Of a stretch of DNA of 64,000 nucleotides, positions 49,611 to 59,061 are shown one piece after another. A program made the translations under genes and the position numbers. The notes under the pieces were generated by a model. It had not been told where the DNA came from, did no database searches, and saw nothing but the letters and a program-made list of their open reading frames with translations. Numbering within the stretch: the stretch's first letter is position 1; every line of letters begins with the position of its first letter. This stretch comes from Luteibacter sp. UNCMF331Sha3.1 (GTDB lineage Bacteria > Pseudomonadota > Gammaproteobacteria > Xanthomonadales > Rhodanobacteraceae): assembly GCF_900109915.1 (NCBI RefSeq), contig NZ_FOBU01000001.1:1635004-1699003 (forward strand), in the 5' to 3' direction.

Positions 49611-51092
49611 TCACTTGCCTCCGGTCGCGGCGGTCATCACGGCTTCCTGGGTGGCGCCGTGGGCATCGAGTAGGCCGGTCGCACGACCTTCGTGCATCAC
49701 CAGGATACGGTCGCTCATGGCGAGGACCTCCGGCAGCTCCGATGAAATCATGAGGATGGCCACGCCCTGCTCCGCGAGTTGATTGATGATGTGGTAGATC
49801 TCGGCCTTGCCGCCGACGTCGACACCACGCGTCGGCTCGTCGAGGATGAGCACGCGTGGCTTCAGTGCCAGCCACTTGGCCAGCACCACTTTCTGCTGAT
49901 TGCCGCCGGAGAGCGCACGCACGTCGATCTCGCTGTCGCGCGCGCGGATCTTCAGGGCATCCATGAGGCCACGCGTCTGGGTCTTCTCCGCCGGTCGGTC
50001 GACCAGGCCGGCGTGCGCGGGCACGCGCGGCAGACTGACGTTCTCGCGCAGGCTCATGTCGAGCACGAGGCCCTGGGCCTTGCGATCCTCGGTGACGAAA
50101 CCGAAGCCCGCGTGGATCGCTTCGTTCGGCGACTTCGGCGTGATCGCCTTGCCATCGAGCGTGACCTGGCCGCTTTGCAGCTTGTCGAGGCCGAACAGCA
50201 GGCGCGCCATCTCCGTGCGGCCGGCGCCGAGAAGACCCGCGACGCCGAGCACTTCGCCCGCATGCAGTTCGAAGCTCACGTCCTGGACGATGCCGCCGGT
50301 GACGTGTTCCACCTTGAGGCGCACGGCGCCGATGTTCGGCGTGCGCGTGGGAAACCGCGCGTCGAGCGTGCGTCCCACCATCATCTTCACGACCTCGTCG
50401 AAGGCGAGGCCCGGCACGGGCCGCGTGCCCACGAACTTGCCGTCGCGCAGGATGGAGATGCGATCGCACAACGCGAAGATCTCTTCCATGCGATGCGAGA
50501 CGTAGACGATACCGGTGCCCTGGTCACGCAGGTCGCGGATCAGCCGGAACAGCACGTTCGTCTCGTGTTCGGTCAGCGCGGCCGTCGGCTCGTCCATGAT
50601 CAGCACGCGCGCGTTCTGGCCGAGCGCGCGTGCGATCTCCACCATCTGCTGCTGGCCGACGGACAGGCGTTCGATCTTCGTACCCGGGTCGAGCCGCTCC
50701 ATGCCGACGCGGGCCAGCCATTCCAGCGCGCGTTTCGTCATCGCCCGGTGGTCGAGCAGGCCGAAGCGCTGGATCTCCCGGCCGAGAAACAGGTTGTCCG
50801 CGATGGTCAGCGCGGGAATCAGGTTGAGTTCCTGATGGATGATGGCGATGCCGTTCTTTTCGGCATCGGCGGGCGTGGCGATGGTCGCGGGCCTGCCGTC
50901 GACCTCGACCGTGCCCGAGTCCGGCGCGTAGATCCCGGTGAGGATCTTCATCAGCGTGGACTTGCCCGCGCCGTTCTCACCCATCAGCGCGTGAACTTCG
51001 CCCGGCAGCAATTCGAAGTCGACGCCTTCGAGCACCTTCACCGGCCCGAAGGCCTTGTGGATGTCCCGCATCGTGACGAGTGGCGTACTCAT
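49611..51092 (-). CDS. rbsA: Ribose ABC transporter ATP-binding protein
   Basis: A 493-residue double ABC ATPase. The first half has Walker A GENGAGKSTLMKIL, signature LSVGQQQMVEIARAL and Walker B VLIMDEPTAAL. The second half has a degenerate Walker A (GLLGAGRTEMARLLF) but intact signature LSGGNQQKVVLAKWL and LILDEPTRGVD, as in all sugar importers of this type. The ATG at 51092 overlaps the rbsD stop. Confidence 0.94.
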   Translation of the reverse strand: MSTPLVTMRDIHKAFGPVKVLEGVDFELLPGEVHALMGENGAGKSTLMKILTGIYAPDSGTVEVDGRPATIATPADAEKNGIAIIHQELNLIPALTIADNLFLGREIQRFGLLDHRAMTKRALEWLARVGMERLDPGTKIERLSVGQQQMVEIARALGQNARVLIMDEPTAALTEHETNVLFRLIRDLRDQGTGIVYVSHRMEEIFALCDRISILRDGKFVGTRPVPGLAFDEVVKMMVGRTLDARFPTRTPNIGAVRLKVEHVTGGIVQDVSFELHAGEVLGVAGLLGAGRTEMARLLFGLDKLQSGQVTLDGKAITPKSPNEAIHAGFGFVTEDRKAQGLVLDMSLRENVSLPRVPAHAGLVDRPAEKTQTRGLMDALKIRARDSEIDVRALSGGNQQKVVLAKWLALKPRVLILDEPTRGVDVGGKAEIYHIINQLAEQGVAILMISSELPEVLAMSDRILVMHEGRATGLLDAHGATQEAVMTAATGGK

Positions 51093-51490
51093 CAGAAGGT
51101 CACGCCCGCATGCAGAATCACGTTGGCGTACGGCGACGTTTCGCCCGTGCGCACCACGGCGACCGCACGCGCGCACAGGTGCTTGAAGTCGTCGTGCGAT
51201 ACCTCTTCCACGCCGATGCCGTCCGCCCGAAGGCGATCCGATAGCGCCATGAGGGCGTCGTTGCGTCCATGGATTTCCCGGGCGACCGTCGCGCTTTCCA
51301 CCGCGAGTTCCGCGTACACGGCGTCGAACACGGCGGCGAACGACGGCGTGCCGGGGAGCACCGCCAGGTCGATGCAGCGAACGCCCGGTGGCACCGGGAG
51401 GCCCACGTCGCCGATCACCAGGGTGTCGGTGTGGCCCATGGCCGCGATCACGCGATTGAGTTCGGCATGCAACAGGCCGCGACGTCTCAT
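51092..51490 (-). CDS. rbsD: D-ribose pyranase
   Basis: A 132-residue enzyme that interconverts pyranose and furanose forms of ribose so that RbsK can use it. It begins MRRRGLLHAELNRVIAAMGHTD with the catalytic His in the GHTD motif (quoted residues 1-19 and the motif are the family start), and has IGDVGLPVPPGV and the C-terminal GETSPYANVIL. Both ends overlap neighbours by 4 bp (ATGA), showing tight translational coupling. Confidence 0.93.
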   Translation of the reverse strand: MRRRGLLHAELNRVIAAMGHTDTLVIGDVGLPVPPGVRCIDLAVLPGTPSFAAVFDAVYAELAVESATVAREIHGRNDALMALSDRLRADGIGVEEVSHDDFKHLCARAVAVVRTGETSPYANVILHAGVTF

Positions 51491-52383
51491 GAATGTGTCT
51501 CCAGGAAAGCCGTGACCTCGTCGGCGCGCGGCATGCCGCCCTGTGCACCGAGACGCGACACGGCGATCGCCGCGGCGGCGTTGGCCTTGCGCACGGCGAC
51601 ATCGAGGCCTTCGGCGAGATACACCGCGAGCGCGGCGTTGAACGTGTCGCCCGCGCCGGTGCTGTCCACGGCGTCGACGCGGAAGCCCGGCTGGTGCCGC
51701 GGCGCCTCGTCGCCGTCGCGGAACCATGCGCCGTCTTCGCCGCGCGTCAGTACGACCGGGCAGGGTGCGCGACGCATCAGTTCGCGGAAATCGGTGCCGG
51801 CATCGTCACCCAGCACCATCGCCAGTTCATGCTGATTGGGTGTGAGGTACCGTACGCGTGCGAGCCATTCGGCGGGCAGGCGCTGTGCCGGCGCGGGATT
51901 GAGGATGACCGGGGTGCCCTCCTCGTGCGCGATGCGCAGCGTGGCCTCGACCGCGTCGAGCGGGATTTCGAGCTGCACCAGCACGGCGTCGGCATCGCGG
52001 ATGACCGCGCGCGCGGCCTCGACCTGGGCCGGTGTGACCCGGCCATTCGCGGCCGGCACCACGACGATGTTGTTCTCGCCACCGGCCACGGTGATGGAGG
52101 CCGTGCCGCTGCCGATGCCGTCGATGCGGGTCACGTGGCCGACATCGACGCCCTCCGCCACCAGGCCGTCGTACAGCTGTTTACCGAAGGCATCGTCGCC
52201 GATGCACCCGACCATCGACACCGAGGCGCCGAGCCGCGCGGCGGCGACGGCCTGGTTCGCGCCCTTGCCACCGGGAATCGTGAGGAAGCGGTCGCCGGTC
52301 AGCGTTTCACCCGGCCCGGGGAAGCGCGGCGCGAGAGTGACCAGGTCCATGTTGATGCTACCGACGACGGCGATTCGCGTCAT
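51487..52383 (-). CDS. rbsK: Ribokinase
   Basis: A 298-residue PfkB-family sugar kinase phosphorylating ribose to ribose 5-phosphate. It has VVGSINMDLVTLAPRFPGPG, the sugar-binding GGKGANQAVAAARLG, and the catalytic DSTGAGDTFNAALA with its base Asp. It is the first gene of rbsKDACB, an order that puts the kinase before the transporter. No LacI-type rbsR is adjacent, so the operon is controlled by a distant regulator or otherwise. Confidence 0.94.
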   Translation of the reverse strand: MTRIAVVGSINMDLVTLAPRFPGPGETLTGDRFLTIPGGKGANQAVAAARLGASVSMVGCIGDDAFGKQLYDGLVAEGVDVGHVTRIDGIGSGTASITVAGGENNIVVVPAANGRVTPAQVEAARAVIRDADAVLVQLEIPLDAVEATLRIAHEEGTPVILNPAPAQRLPAEWLARVRYLTPNQHELAMVLGDDAGTDFRELMRRAPCPVVLTRGEDGAWFRDGDEAPRHQPGFRVDAVDSTGAGDTFNAALAVYLAEGLDVAVRKANAAAAIAVSRLGAQGGMPRADEVTAFLETHS

Positions 52384-52496
52384 GCTGCTCTAGCTCCGGG
52401 AGGCTCGCGGAACGTCCGATGTTCGCTCGTGGATGCGGGATGGCGCGCAAATATACCGCCGCGCCGCGCACGATGCTTTCATGCGCGTGCTTTCCA

Positions 52497-52850
52497 CTAC
52501 CGGGAAAGGCCCTTGGCCGCGAGTTCGTCGAGGTAGGCCGCCCACGACGTTTCGTAGTGGCGGCCGAAGTCGTAGAGCATGTCCCAGCCGAAGATGCCGC
52601 TGGCGTGTCCGTCGTCGAAACGGATCAGCACGCCATAGTGGCCCGTGGGTTCCAGGGCTTCGATGTTCACGTCGCGCTTGCCGTGCACAAGCACCTTCTG
52701 GCCCGGGCCATGGCCCTGGACTTCGGCGCTGGGCGAGTTCACCCGGAGGTATTCGCAGGGGAGCCGGAACCGCTCGCCGTTGTCGAAGGCGACTTCGAGG
52801 ACGCGGGACGAGGCGTGGAGCACGATGTCGACGGGGCGGGGCCGTGTCAT
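52497..52850 (-). CDS. DUF971-family protein
   Basis: A 117-residue protein matching the DUF971 (GBBH-like N-terminal) domain: LEVAFDNGERFRLPCEYLRV, then VNIEALEPTGHYGVLIRFDDGH and GIFGWDMLYDFG. In larger proteins this domain precedes gamma-butyrobetaine hydroxylases; standalone copies commonly sit near hslUV in gammaproteobacteria, as here, and may bind zinc or iron-sulfur-related partners. Function unproven. Confidence 0.88.
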   Translation of the reverse strand: MTRPRPVDIVLHASSRVLEVAFDNGERFRLPCEYLRVNSPSAEVQGHGPGQKVLVHGKRDVNIEALEPTGHYGVLIRFDDGHASGIFGWDMLYDFGRHYETSWAAYLDELAAKGLSR

Positions 52851-52891
52851 GGGAGAACCAATGAGGTCGAACGAACTTCAGGAGCGATCCC

Positions 52892-52960
52892 GGTGGGAGC
52901 CAGCCTGCTGGCGATGGATGCCTGGCGTAAGCACCCATCGCCAGCAGGCTGGCTCCCACC
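52892..52960. repeat. REP-type palindrome
   Basis: Near-perfect arms GGTGGGAGCCAGCCTGCTGG... and inverse with central GGATGCCTGGCGTAAGCACC loop, in the gap between the 205-aa gene and the DUF971 gene. Confidence 0.9.
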
Positions 52961-52981
52961 GATCGGCTCGAAGGTATATCG

Positions 52982-53599
52982 CTAGTGCGCCCGGCCGAAA
53001 CCGTCGCCGGTGCCCTGCTCGAGCGGCGGCGGATCGCCGGCGACCGCGAGCAACGCCGTGGCGTAGGCGTCTTCCATGCTGATGGTGGAGATCTCGTCCC
53101 ACGAGAAGAACGACGGCTCGCGCAGCCATTCCGCGTCGGGGGTGATCTCCTGCATGTTGAAGCCTTCTTCTTCCACGCTGACGACGCGGCCGATGTAGCA
53201 GACCTCGGCTTCGTCCTCGCTGTCGACGTGCACGCCGATGACCGGAGCGTGCGCCGACGCCGCCTGGACGACCTGATTGATGTCGTCGAGCGGGAAGTCA
53301 GAAGGAGGGCTCGGCACGATGCCTTTGAGCGCGAGCGCCTTCTCGAGGAAGATCGCGTGCTTGTCCGGCGCCTCGAACTCCGAGATGTCGCGATGCCGCA
53401 TGACGTACATGCCGTCATAGCTGACGCCGTCGCCGACGACCCACAGCAGGAAGAATTCGCGACCGACCCCGCCCACGTAGCCGCAGAAGCTGCCGTGCTC
53501 GAGTTCGTCGCGCCAGAGGCGTACCAGCTGTTTGCTTTCCTGCGCTTCGCGCAGACTGGCTCGCTGGCCGCTCGTTTTGAGTTGGATAACCTTGCCCAT
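52982..53599 (-). CDS. Conserved-looking protein of unknown function
   Basis: A 205-residue soluble protein. The ATG at 53599 (MGKVIQLKTSGQ) is preferred to the TTG three codons upstream. Aromatic-rich segments (GREFFLLWVVGDGVSYDGMY) precede acidic stretches near the C-terminus (ISMEDAYATALLAVAGDPPP). I do not recognise a family. It follows hslU by 39 bp on the same strand and may be cotranscribed with it. Confidence 0.75.
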   Translation of the reverse strand: MGKVIQLKTSGQRASLREAQESKQLVRLWRDELEHGSFCGYVGGVGREFFLLWVVGDGVSYDGMYVMRHRDISEFEAPDKHAIFLEKALALKGIVPSPPSDFPLDDINQVVQAASAHAPVIGVHVDSEDEAEVCYIGRVVSVEEEGFNMQEITPDAEWLREPSFFSWDEISTISMEDAYATALLAVAGDPPPLEQGTGDGFGRAH

Positions 53600-53638
53600 A
53601 TCGTTCAATAGTTTAGCAGAGGGGGTAGGCTCCGGTGT

Positions 53639-54976
53639 TCAGAGGATGTAACGGCTGAGATCCTCGTCCTTCACCAGCGAAGCCAGGTTTTTGTCGACAT
53701 ATTCGGCGTCGATGTCGTACGTTTCGCCGGATTTGTCGGCAGCTTCGAAGGAGATGCGCTCCAGAAGCCGCTCCATGACCGTGTGCAGGCGGCGGGCACC
53801 GATGTTTTCGGTGCGCTCGTTGACCTGGAAGGCCACGTCCGCCAGGCGGTCGATGCCGGATTCGGTAAAGCTAAGCGTCACGCCTTCGGTGTTGAGCAGC
53901 GCAACATATTGCTTGGTCAGGGCATTGTTCGGCTCGCGCAAGATGCGCTTGAAGTCGTCGACCGAGAGCGCGCTGAGTTCCACGCGGATCGGCAGGCGAC
54001 CCTGCAGTTCGGGAATCAGATCGGACGGCTTCGCCAGTGAAAACGCGCCCGACGCGATGAACAGGATGTGGTCGGTCTTGATCGGCCCGTATTTCGTGGA
54101 GACCGTGGAGCCCTCCACCAGCGGCAGCAGGTCGCGCTGCACACCTTCACGGCTGACGCCGGCACCGCCCCACTCCGACCGCTGCGCCACCTTGTCGATC
54201 TCGTCGATGAAGACGATGCCGTTCTGCTCGGCGATGTCGACCGCGCGTGCCCGCAGGTCGTCGTCGTTGAGCAGCTTGCCGGCCTCTTCTTCCACGAGGA
54301 TCGGTCGCGCTTGGCGAATGGTGGTCTTGCGGCGCTGCGATTTCTGGCCGCCGAGGTTCTGGAACATCTTGCCCAGCTGCTGGCTCATCTCCTCCATGCC
54401 CGGCGGAGTCATGATCTCGACGCCGACGTTGGTGGCGAAATCGAGCTCGATCTCGCGATCGTCGAGCGCGCCTTCGCGCAGCTGCTTGCGCAGCTTCTGG
54501 CGGGTGTCGCTGTCGATCGCCGGCGCCGCGCTGCCGGTGTCGTCCCAGCCGGTGGCCTGGCGGCGCGGCAGGAGCGCGTCGAGCAGTCGATCTTCGGCCG
54601 CGTCCTCGGCCTGGCTACGCACGCGGCCCTTGGCCTGCTCGCGCACCAGCTTGTACGACACATCGGCGAGATCGCGGATGATCGACTCCACATCCTTGCC
54701 GACGTAGCCCACTTCGGTGAACTTGGTGGCCTCGACCTTCACGAACGGCGCGTTGGCGAGCGTCGCCAGACGACGGGCGATCTCCGTCTTGCCGACGCCG
54801 GTCGGCCCGATCATCAGGATGTTCTTCGGGGTGACCTCGTCACGCATCGCCGGATCCAGCTGCATGCGGCGCCAGCGATTGCGCAGCGCGATGGCGACGG
54901 CGCGCTTGGCGTCGTGCTGACCGATGATGTAGCGGTCCAGTTCGTTGACGATCTCGCGGGGAGTGAGTTCAGACAT
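53639..54976 (-). CDS. hslU: HslU ATPase (ClpY) of the HslUV protease
   Basis: A 445-residue AAA+ unfoldase that feeds proteins to HslV. It starts [20 protein letters not shown] and has Walker [28 protein letters not shown] (the pore loop), Walker [12 protein letters not shown], and the C-terminal DLSRYIL tail that docks into HslV. The inserted I domain spans about 110-230. It follows hslV by 4 bp. Confidence 0.97.
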   Translation of the reverse strand: MSELTPREIVNELDRYIIGQHDAKRAVAIALRNRWRRMQLDPAMRDEVTPKNILMIGPTGVGKTEIARRLATLANAPFVKVEATKFTEVGYVGKDVESIIRDLADVSYKLVREQAKGRVRSQAEDAAEDRLLDALLPRRQATGWDDTGSAAPAIDSDTRQKLRKQLREGALDDREIELDFATNVGVEIMTPPGMEEMSQQLGKMFQNLGGQKSQRRKTTIRQARPILVEEEAGKLLNDDDLRARAVDIAEQNGIVFIDEIDKVAQRSEWGGAGVSREGVQRDLLPLVEGSTVSTKYGPIKTDHILFIASGAFSLAKPSDLIPELQGRLPIRVELSALSVDDFKRILREPNNALTKQYVALLNTEGVTLSFTESGIDRLADVAFQVNERTENIGARRLHTVMERLLERISFEAADKSGETYDIDAEYVDKNLASLVKDEDLSRYIL

Positions 54977-54980
54977 CGGC

Positions 54981-55514
54981 TCAGAGCTCTTCGATCGAAT
55001 AGTTGTGATTGGTGTAGATGCAGATATCGCCGGCGATCTTCAGCGCTTTTTCCACGATCGTGCGCGCATCGAGGTCGGTGTTCTCCATCAGGGCCAAGGC
55101 GGCCGACTGGGCGTAGGGGCCGCCTGAACCGATGGCGATCAGGCCGTGTTCCGGCTCCAGCACGTCGCCGTTGCCCGAGATGAGCAGGGAGGCTTCCTTG
55201 TCGGCGACGGCCAGCATCGCCTCGAGGCGTCCCAGGCGGCGGTCGGTACGCCATTCCTTCGCCATCTCCACGGCCGAGCGCGTGAGGTTGCCGCCGTGCT
55301 TGACCAGCTTTTCCTCGAACAGCTCGAACAGCGTGAAGGCGTCGGCGGTCGCGCCCGCGAAGCCGGCCAGGACGTCGCCCTTGCCGAGGCGGCGCACCTT
55401 GCGGGCGTTGGCCTTCATGACGGTATTGCCGAGAGTGACCTGACCGTCACTGCCGATGACGACCTTGCCGTCGCGGCGGACGCAGACGATGGTCGTGGCG
55501 TGCATCGGTTCCAT
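54981..55514 (-). CDS. hslV: HslV peptidase (ClpQ)
   Basis: A 177-residue proteasome-like threonine peptidase. The start at 55514 ([17 protein letters not shown]) leaves the catalytic Thr exposed after removal of the short leader (ATTIV); an ATG at 55505 is an alternative. GDGQVTLG-like [20 protein letters not shown] and [16 protein letters not shown] identify the family. It forms the double hexamer capped by HslU, degrading misfolded and regulatory proteins. Confidence 0.96.
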   Translation of the reverse strand: MEPMHATTIVCVRRDGKVVIGSDGQVTLGNTVMKANARKVRRLGKGDVLAGFAGATADAFTLFELFEEKLVKHGGNLTRSAVEMAKEWRTDRRLGRLEAMLAVADKEASLLISGNGDVLEPEHGLIAIGSGGPYAQSAALALMENTDLDARTIVEKALKIAGDICIYTNHNYSIEEL

Positions 55515-55604
55515 AGTGCGTTCCTTGGGGGAGACGCCAGAGGTGGGGGTAGGCGGGAGGCGTCGCAAGTCCGGGGTGCTCCCACGCCCCGGGGCCCCCG
55601 CCCC

Positions 55605-56516
55605 TTAGCCCTTTCGCTTCGCCCGGGGGTGGGCGGCGTCGTACACCCTGGCCAGGTGCTGGAAATCGAGGTGCGTGTAGATCTGGGTGGTGGCGATGTC
55701 GGCGTGTCCGAGCAGCTCCTGTACGGAGCGCAGGTCGCCCGAGGATTCCAGCATGTGGCTGGCGAAGGTGTGCCGCAGCATGTGGGGATGCACCCGCTTG
55801 GCCTGCCCGCTGGACAGCTTCGCCAGCCGCAGCTGCACGGCCCGCGCACTGATCGGCGCGCCACCCCGGCCCTTGAAGACCGGCGCCTCGGGTTCCGCAC
55901 CGCCCAGCCCGGCCAGGGCCCTCAGGGCCGCAACGGCGAATCGACCCACGGGCAGGATGCGCGTCTTGTTGCCCTTGCCGAGCACGCGGACCTGGCCGTC
56001 CTCGAGATCGAGGTCGCCCCAGCGCAGGCCGCACAGCTCGGACAATCGCAGGCCGCTCGAATAGAACAGCTCCATCATCGCCGTGTCGCGCGGTGCGAGG
56101 GCGCCGCCGAGGTTCGTCTCGACCAGTTCCCGTGCTTCGTCGGCATCCAGCACCAGCGGGAGCTTGCGGCGCACCTTGGGTCCACGGACGCCGGCGGCCG
56201 GATCGTGGTCGAGGCGGCCTTCCCGGCTGAGATAACGAAATAGCGTGCGGCATGCCGACAGCAGGCGCTGGATGCTGTTGGGCTCGAGCCCTTTCGCGTC
56301 CGCGCCCTTCCGCCCGGGCGGTGGCCGGTGCAGGCGGGCGATCATCGAACGCAGGCGGTCGGGACTGAGGTCGTCGAAACGCTCCAGTCCCTCGGCCTCC
56401 ATGAAGGCCAGCAGCTTGTCGAGGTCGCGCCGGTAGGCGGACATCGTGTGCGCGGACGGCGCGCGCTCGGCGGCGAAATGGCCGAGGAAGGCCTCGACGG
56501 CGGCGCGGGGAGTCAC
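55605..56516 (-). CDS. xerC: Tyrosine recombinase XerC
   Basis: A 303-residue recombinase that with XerD resolves chromosome dimers at dif. The catalytic residues are visible: Arg in YSSGLRLSELCGL, Lys in GKGNKTRILPVG, His and Arg in HPHMLRHTFASHML, His in LLGHADIATTQ and nucleophile Tyr in IYTHLDFQ. It starts with GTG, overlapping the DUF484 stop by 4 bp. The lptM-dapF-DUF484-xerC order is the standard gammaproteobacterial one. Confidence 0.96.
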   Translation of the reverse strand: MTPRAAVEAFLGHFAAERAPSAHTMSAYRRDLDKLLAFMEAEGLERFDDLSPDRLRSMIARLHRPPPGRKGADAKGLEPNSIQRLLSACRTLFRYLSREGRLDHDPAAGVRGPKVRRKLPLVLDADEARELVETNLGGALAPRDTAMMELFYSSGLRLSELCGLRWGDLDLEDGQVRVLGKGNKTRILPVGRFAVAALRALAGLGGAEPEAPVFKGRGGAPISARAVQLRLAKLSSGQAKRVHPHMLRHTFASHMLESSGDLRSVQELLGHADIATTQIYTHLDFQHLARVYDAAHPRAKRKG

Positions 56517-57199
56517 GCCACCTTCCGTGCCCGTTCGATCGCGGAGCCGACCGTGGTCGAGATCATGTCGAGGAACAGCGTGCCCATGCCCGGGTGGAAG
56601 CGGTCGGCATCGGCGCTGCCGATGGCGAGGATCGCGTCGGGACCGATACGCATCAGCGCGGCCGAGCGCACGGCCGGCGCGTCGTCGCCGAACAGGCGGT
56701 GGAGCTTTTCCGGGGCCAGGCGGCCCGCGACCGGGTCGTTGTGCTCGAGGAACGAGGCGAATTCCGGCAACCCGGACGCGCCGTGCGGTTCGCGCAGCAG
56801 CCAGGGCTCGTCCGGCAGACCGGCGAGATCGCCGAAAAAGATGAGGCGGATCCGCTCGGACTGAAAGTCTTCCGTCAGCCGACGCACCACGTTACGGACG
56901 GTTTCCTCGATGTCGCGCGAGCCCAGCAGCGCGAGCATGAGGCCGTGGACCCGGCGCATCAGTTTTTCGTTGTCGCCGGCCACCGCGGTCAGCTCGCGCA
57001 GGCGCGCTTCCAGCGTCGCGTTCTTCTCTCGCAGGCCACGCAGCTGGTGCACGGCGAGCGACGCGGCCGGGCCGTTCGCGCTCGGCAGGACGAGCTCGCT
57101 CGCGAGGTCGGGGTAGTCGGCGAGGAAGTCGGGGTGCCGCCGCAGGTACGACGCCACGGTGGCTGGCTTGATGTCGCCGTCGATCGCGGTGTCGGTCAT
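56513..57199 (-). CDS. DUF484-family protein
   Basis: A 228-residue GAF-like protein of the DUF484 family, found between dapF and xerC in most gammaproteobacteria. The N-terminus has VASYLRRHPDFLADYPDLAS, then a coiled-coil stretch (LREKNATLEARLREL) and a GAF-like domain ending LGDMIS-like FLDMISTTVGSAIERAR. I start at the ATG at 57199; a TTG two codons upstream is possible. Function unknown, perhaps related to division or cell envelope by its neighbours. Confidence 0.9.
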   Translation of the reverse strand: MTDTAIDGDIKPATVASYLRRHPDFLADYPDLASELVLPSANGPAASLAVHQLRGLREKNATLEARLRELTAVAGDNEKLMRRVHGLMLALLGSRDIEETVRNVVRRLTEDFQSERIRLIFFGDLAGLPDEPWLLREPHGASGLPEFASFLEHNDPVAGRLAPEKLHRLFGDDAPAVRSAALMRIGPDAILAIGSADADRFHPGMGTLFLDMISTTVGSAIERARKVA

Positions 57200-57262
57200 G
57201 GGCAAATCCTCGGTGGCGCTACGGCTGTCTGAGTGGCAGTGTGCCGCGTTCCGGCGATGACG

Positions 57263-58090
57263 TCACACCTCGCCTTCGAAGACGAAGGCGGCCGGACCGG
57301 TCATCCACAGCGTGTGGCCCGGCCCATGCCACTCGATCGTCAGCGTGCCGCCGGGCAGTTCGACGCCGACGATGGGCGCCGCGAGACCCAGCGCCTGGAC
57401 GACCGCGGCGGCGGCGCAGGCGCCGGTCCCGCAAGCGCGCGTCCAGCCGCTGCCGCGCTCGTGCACGCGGAGCCGGATCAGATCCGGGCCGAGGCGCTGC
57501 GCGAAGCCGACGTTCGCGCCCTGGGGGAACACGGGGTGGGACGTGAGCGCGGGGCCGAGGCGATCGATCCGTGGATCGCTCACGTCGTCGACGAGCACCA
57601 CGGCATGCGGGTTACCCATCGAGACCGAACCGAAGGAGACGTCCTCGCCCTCGACCGTCACCGTATAGGTGGCGTGGGCCGGACGGTCGAGCGGAATGTG
57701 CTCCGGGTCGAAATCAGGCTCGCCCATATCGACGACCACCCTGCTCTCGTCGAGCACGCGGACCACCACTGGGCCGGAGGGGCTCTCCAGGCGAACGTCG
57801 GTGTCGCGGTCGATGGCGCCATCGCGATACAGCCACGCGGCGACGCAGCGGACGCCGTTGCCGCATTGCCCGGACGGCGAACCGTCGGCGTTCCAGATGC
57901 CGTAATAGAAAGCGCACGACGGGTCGCGCGCCGGCTCGATGCTGATCAGCTGATCGAAGCCGATGCCGGTGTGGCGATCGGCCAGCGCCGTGACGCGGGC
58001 GGCGTTCGGCACGCGCGGCGCGTCTTCCCGCCAGTCGACGATCACGAAGTCGTTGCCGATCCCATGCATCTTGGTGAAGCGCGACGGCAC
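57263..58090 (-). CDS. dapF: Diaminopimelate epimerase
   Basis: A 275-residue enzyme converting LL- to meso-diaminopimelate for lysine and peptidoglycan. The two catalytic cysteines are in GQCGNGVRC (about residue 73) and ACGTGACAA (about 220). The start is GTG (VPSRFTKMHGIGNDF), giving the normal N-terminus. It lies 6 bp after lptM. Confidence 0.97.
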   Translation of the reverse strand: MPSRFTKMHGIGNDFVIVDWREDAPRVPNAARVTALADRHTGIGFDQLISIEPARDPSCAFYYGIWNADGSPSGQCGNGVRCVAAWLYRDGAIDRDTDVRLESPSGPVVVRVLDESRVVVDMGEPDFDPEHIPLDRPAHATYTVTVEGEDVSFGSVSMGNPHAVVLVDDVSDPRIDRLGPALTSHPVFPQGANVGFAQRLGPDLIRLRVHERGSGWTRACGTGACAAAAVVQALGLAAPIVGVELPGGTLTIEWHGPGHTLWMTGPAAFVFEGEV

Positions 58091-58096
58091 GACGGC

Positions 58097-58309
58097 TTAC
58101 TCGTGAATGATGGGATTGAACGGCGTGCGCGCGCTGCTGGCCGGCGGCGGGGCCAGCGAGGTCGCACTGGTCGCCGGCTGCGTACCGGGCTGCGGGCTCG
58201 CGGTGGTCGACGCCGTGGGCGGCGGATAGAAGAGCGGCCCCTTCTGCCCGCAACCGGTGAGCGCGGCGAGGCTGGACACGAGGGCAAGCGAGAGGATGAG
58301 TCGGCGCAT
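58097..58309 (-). CDS. lptM: LptM (YifL)-family lipoprotein
   Basis: A 70-residue lipoprotein. The signal MRRLILSLALVSSLAALTGC ends at the lipidated Cys, followed by the family signature GQKGPLFYP. The rest is Pro/Ser/Ala-rich. LptM helps oxidative maturation of the LPS translocon LptD. Position directly before dapF is conserved in gammaproteobacteria. Confidence 0.9.
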   Translation of the reverse strand: MRRLILSLALVSSLAALTGCGQKGPLFYPPPTASTTASPQPGTQPATSATSLAPPPASSARTPFNPIIHE

Positions 58310-58353
58310 GGGCGATTCCCCGGAAACGGCGGCCAGTATAGCCCCGCGTCCGC

Positions 58354-58824
58354 TCAAAGCAGCTTTTCGAAGCGCAGGGCGTCCGCGCCGTCGGCGTAGT
58401 AGTTCGCGTATTCGCCGATGCGCGCGTATCCCAGCCGCTCGTAGAGACGGATGGCCACCGCGTTGTCCTTGCGCACTTCGAGCCGCAGCGAGCGACAACC
58501 GCGTGCGCGGCCGGCATCCTCGGCCGCCTCGATCAAGGCGGAACCGACGCCCTTGCCCTGCGCCTGTGGCGTCGTCGCGATCGAATAAAGCCGCGCCACG
58601 CTCGTGCCCTTGCGGAAGAACACGACGGCGGTGCCGAGAAAGCGTCGATGGTTGGCGCTGGCGACGAGGACCTGCGCGCTTTCGCTGTCGAGGTGCTTGC
58701 GATACTGGGCGCGGCTCAGGCGATCCTGCGCGAAACTCGATTCCTCGAGCGCGACGAGATCGTCGAGATCGCTCACTTCGGCGCGACGGACGCGCACCGC
58801 AGCGGTGACCGGGGCTGGACGCAT
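58354..58824 (-). CDS. GNAT-family N-acetyltransferase
   Basis: A 156-residue acetyltransferase from the ATG at 58824 (MRPAPVTAAVRVRR). The acetyl-CoA loop is visible as ATTPQAQGKGVGSALIEAAED, and the RimI-like C-terminal VRKDNAVAIRLYERLGYARIG. It diverges from the RimK-like ligase across about 237 bp. In many bacteria the corresponding GNAT domain beside this ligase is fused to a C39-type peptidase; here the gene ends after the GNAT domain. Upstream ATGs at 58932 and 58989 would add an unconserved extension. Confidence 0.85.
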   Translation of the reverse strand: MRPAPVTAAVRVRRAEVSDLDDLVALEESSFAQDRLSRAQYRKHLDSESAQVLVASANHRRFLGTAVVFFRKGTSVARLYSIATTPQAQGKGVGSALIEAAEDAGRARGCRSLRLEVRKDNAVAIRLYERLGYARIGEYANYYADGADALRFEKLL

Positions 58825-59061
58825 GCGCTTGGGGAACTCCGCGCGAGGGACGAGACGAGAGGCCCGGCAAGCAGACCACGGCAAGCGCGAAACTGTAGAC
58901 CTCGCGACTTGATGGATCAATGACTTTTTCATGAACCCATGCCCGATGGCGAACGTGGGGGCGCTTGTGCGTGTCGCCGCCGAAGGCACACACTTCCCAC
59001 CGGCGAAACGATCGGCCCCGGGCGGGGACGAGCCTGAGAATTCGCCATCGAAAGAGGTCGC

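Noticed and set aside
46457-49753. Plus-strand frame of about 1098 codons spanning ftsK and the rbs genes
   Set aside because: It runs through ftsK in another frame and antisense to rbsB and rbsC; both sets are unambiguous, so this is a GC-rich artefact.
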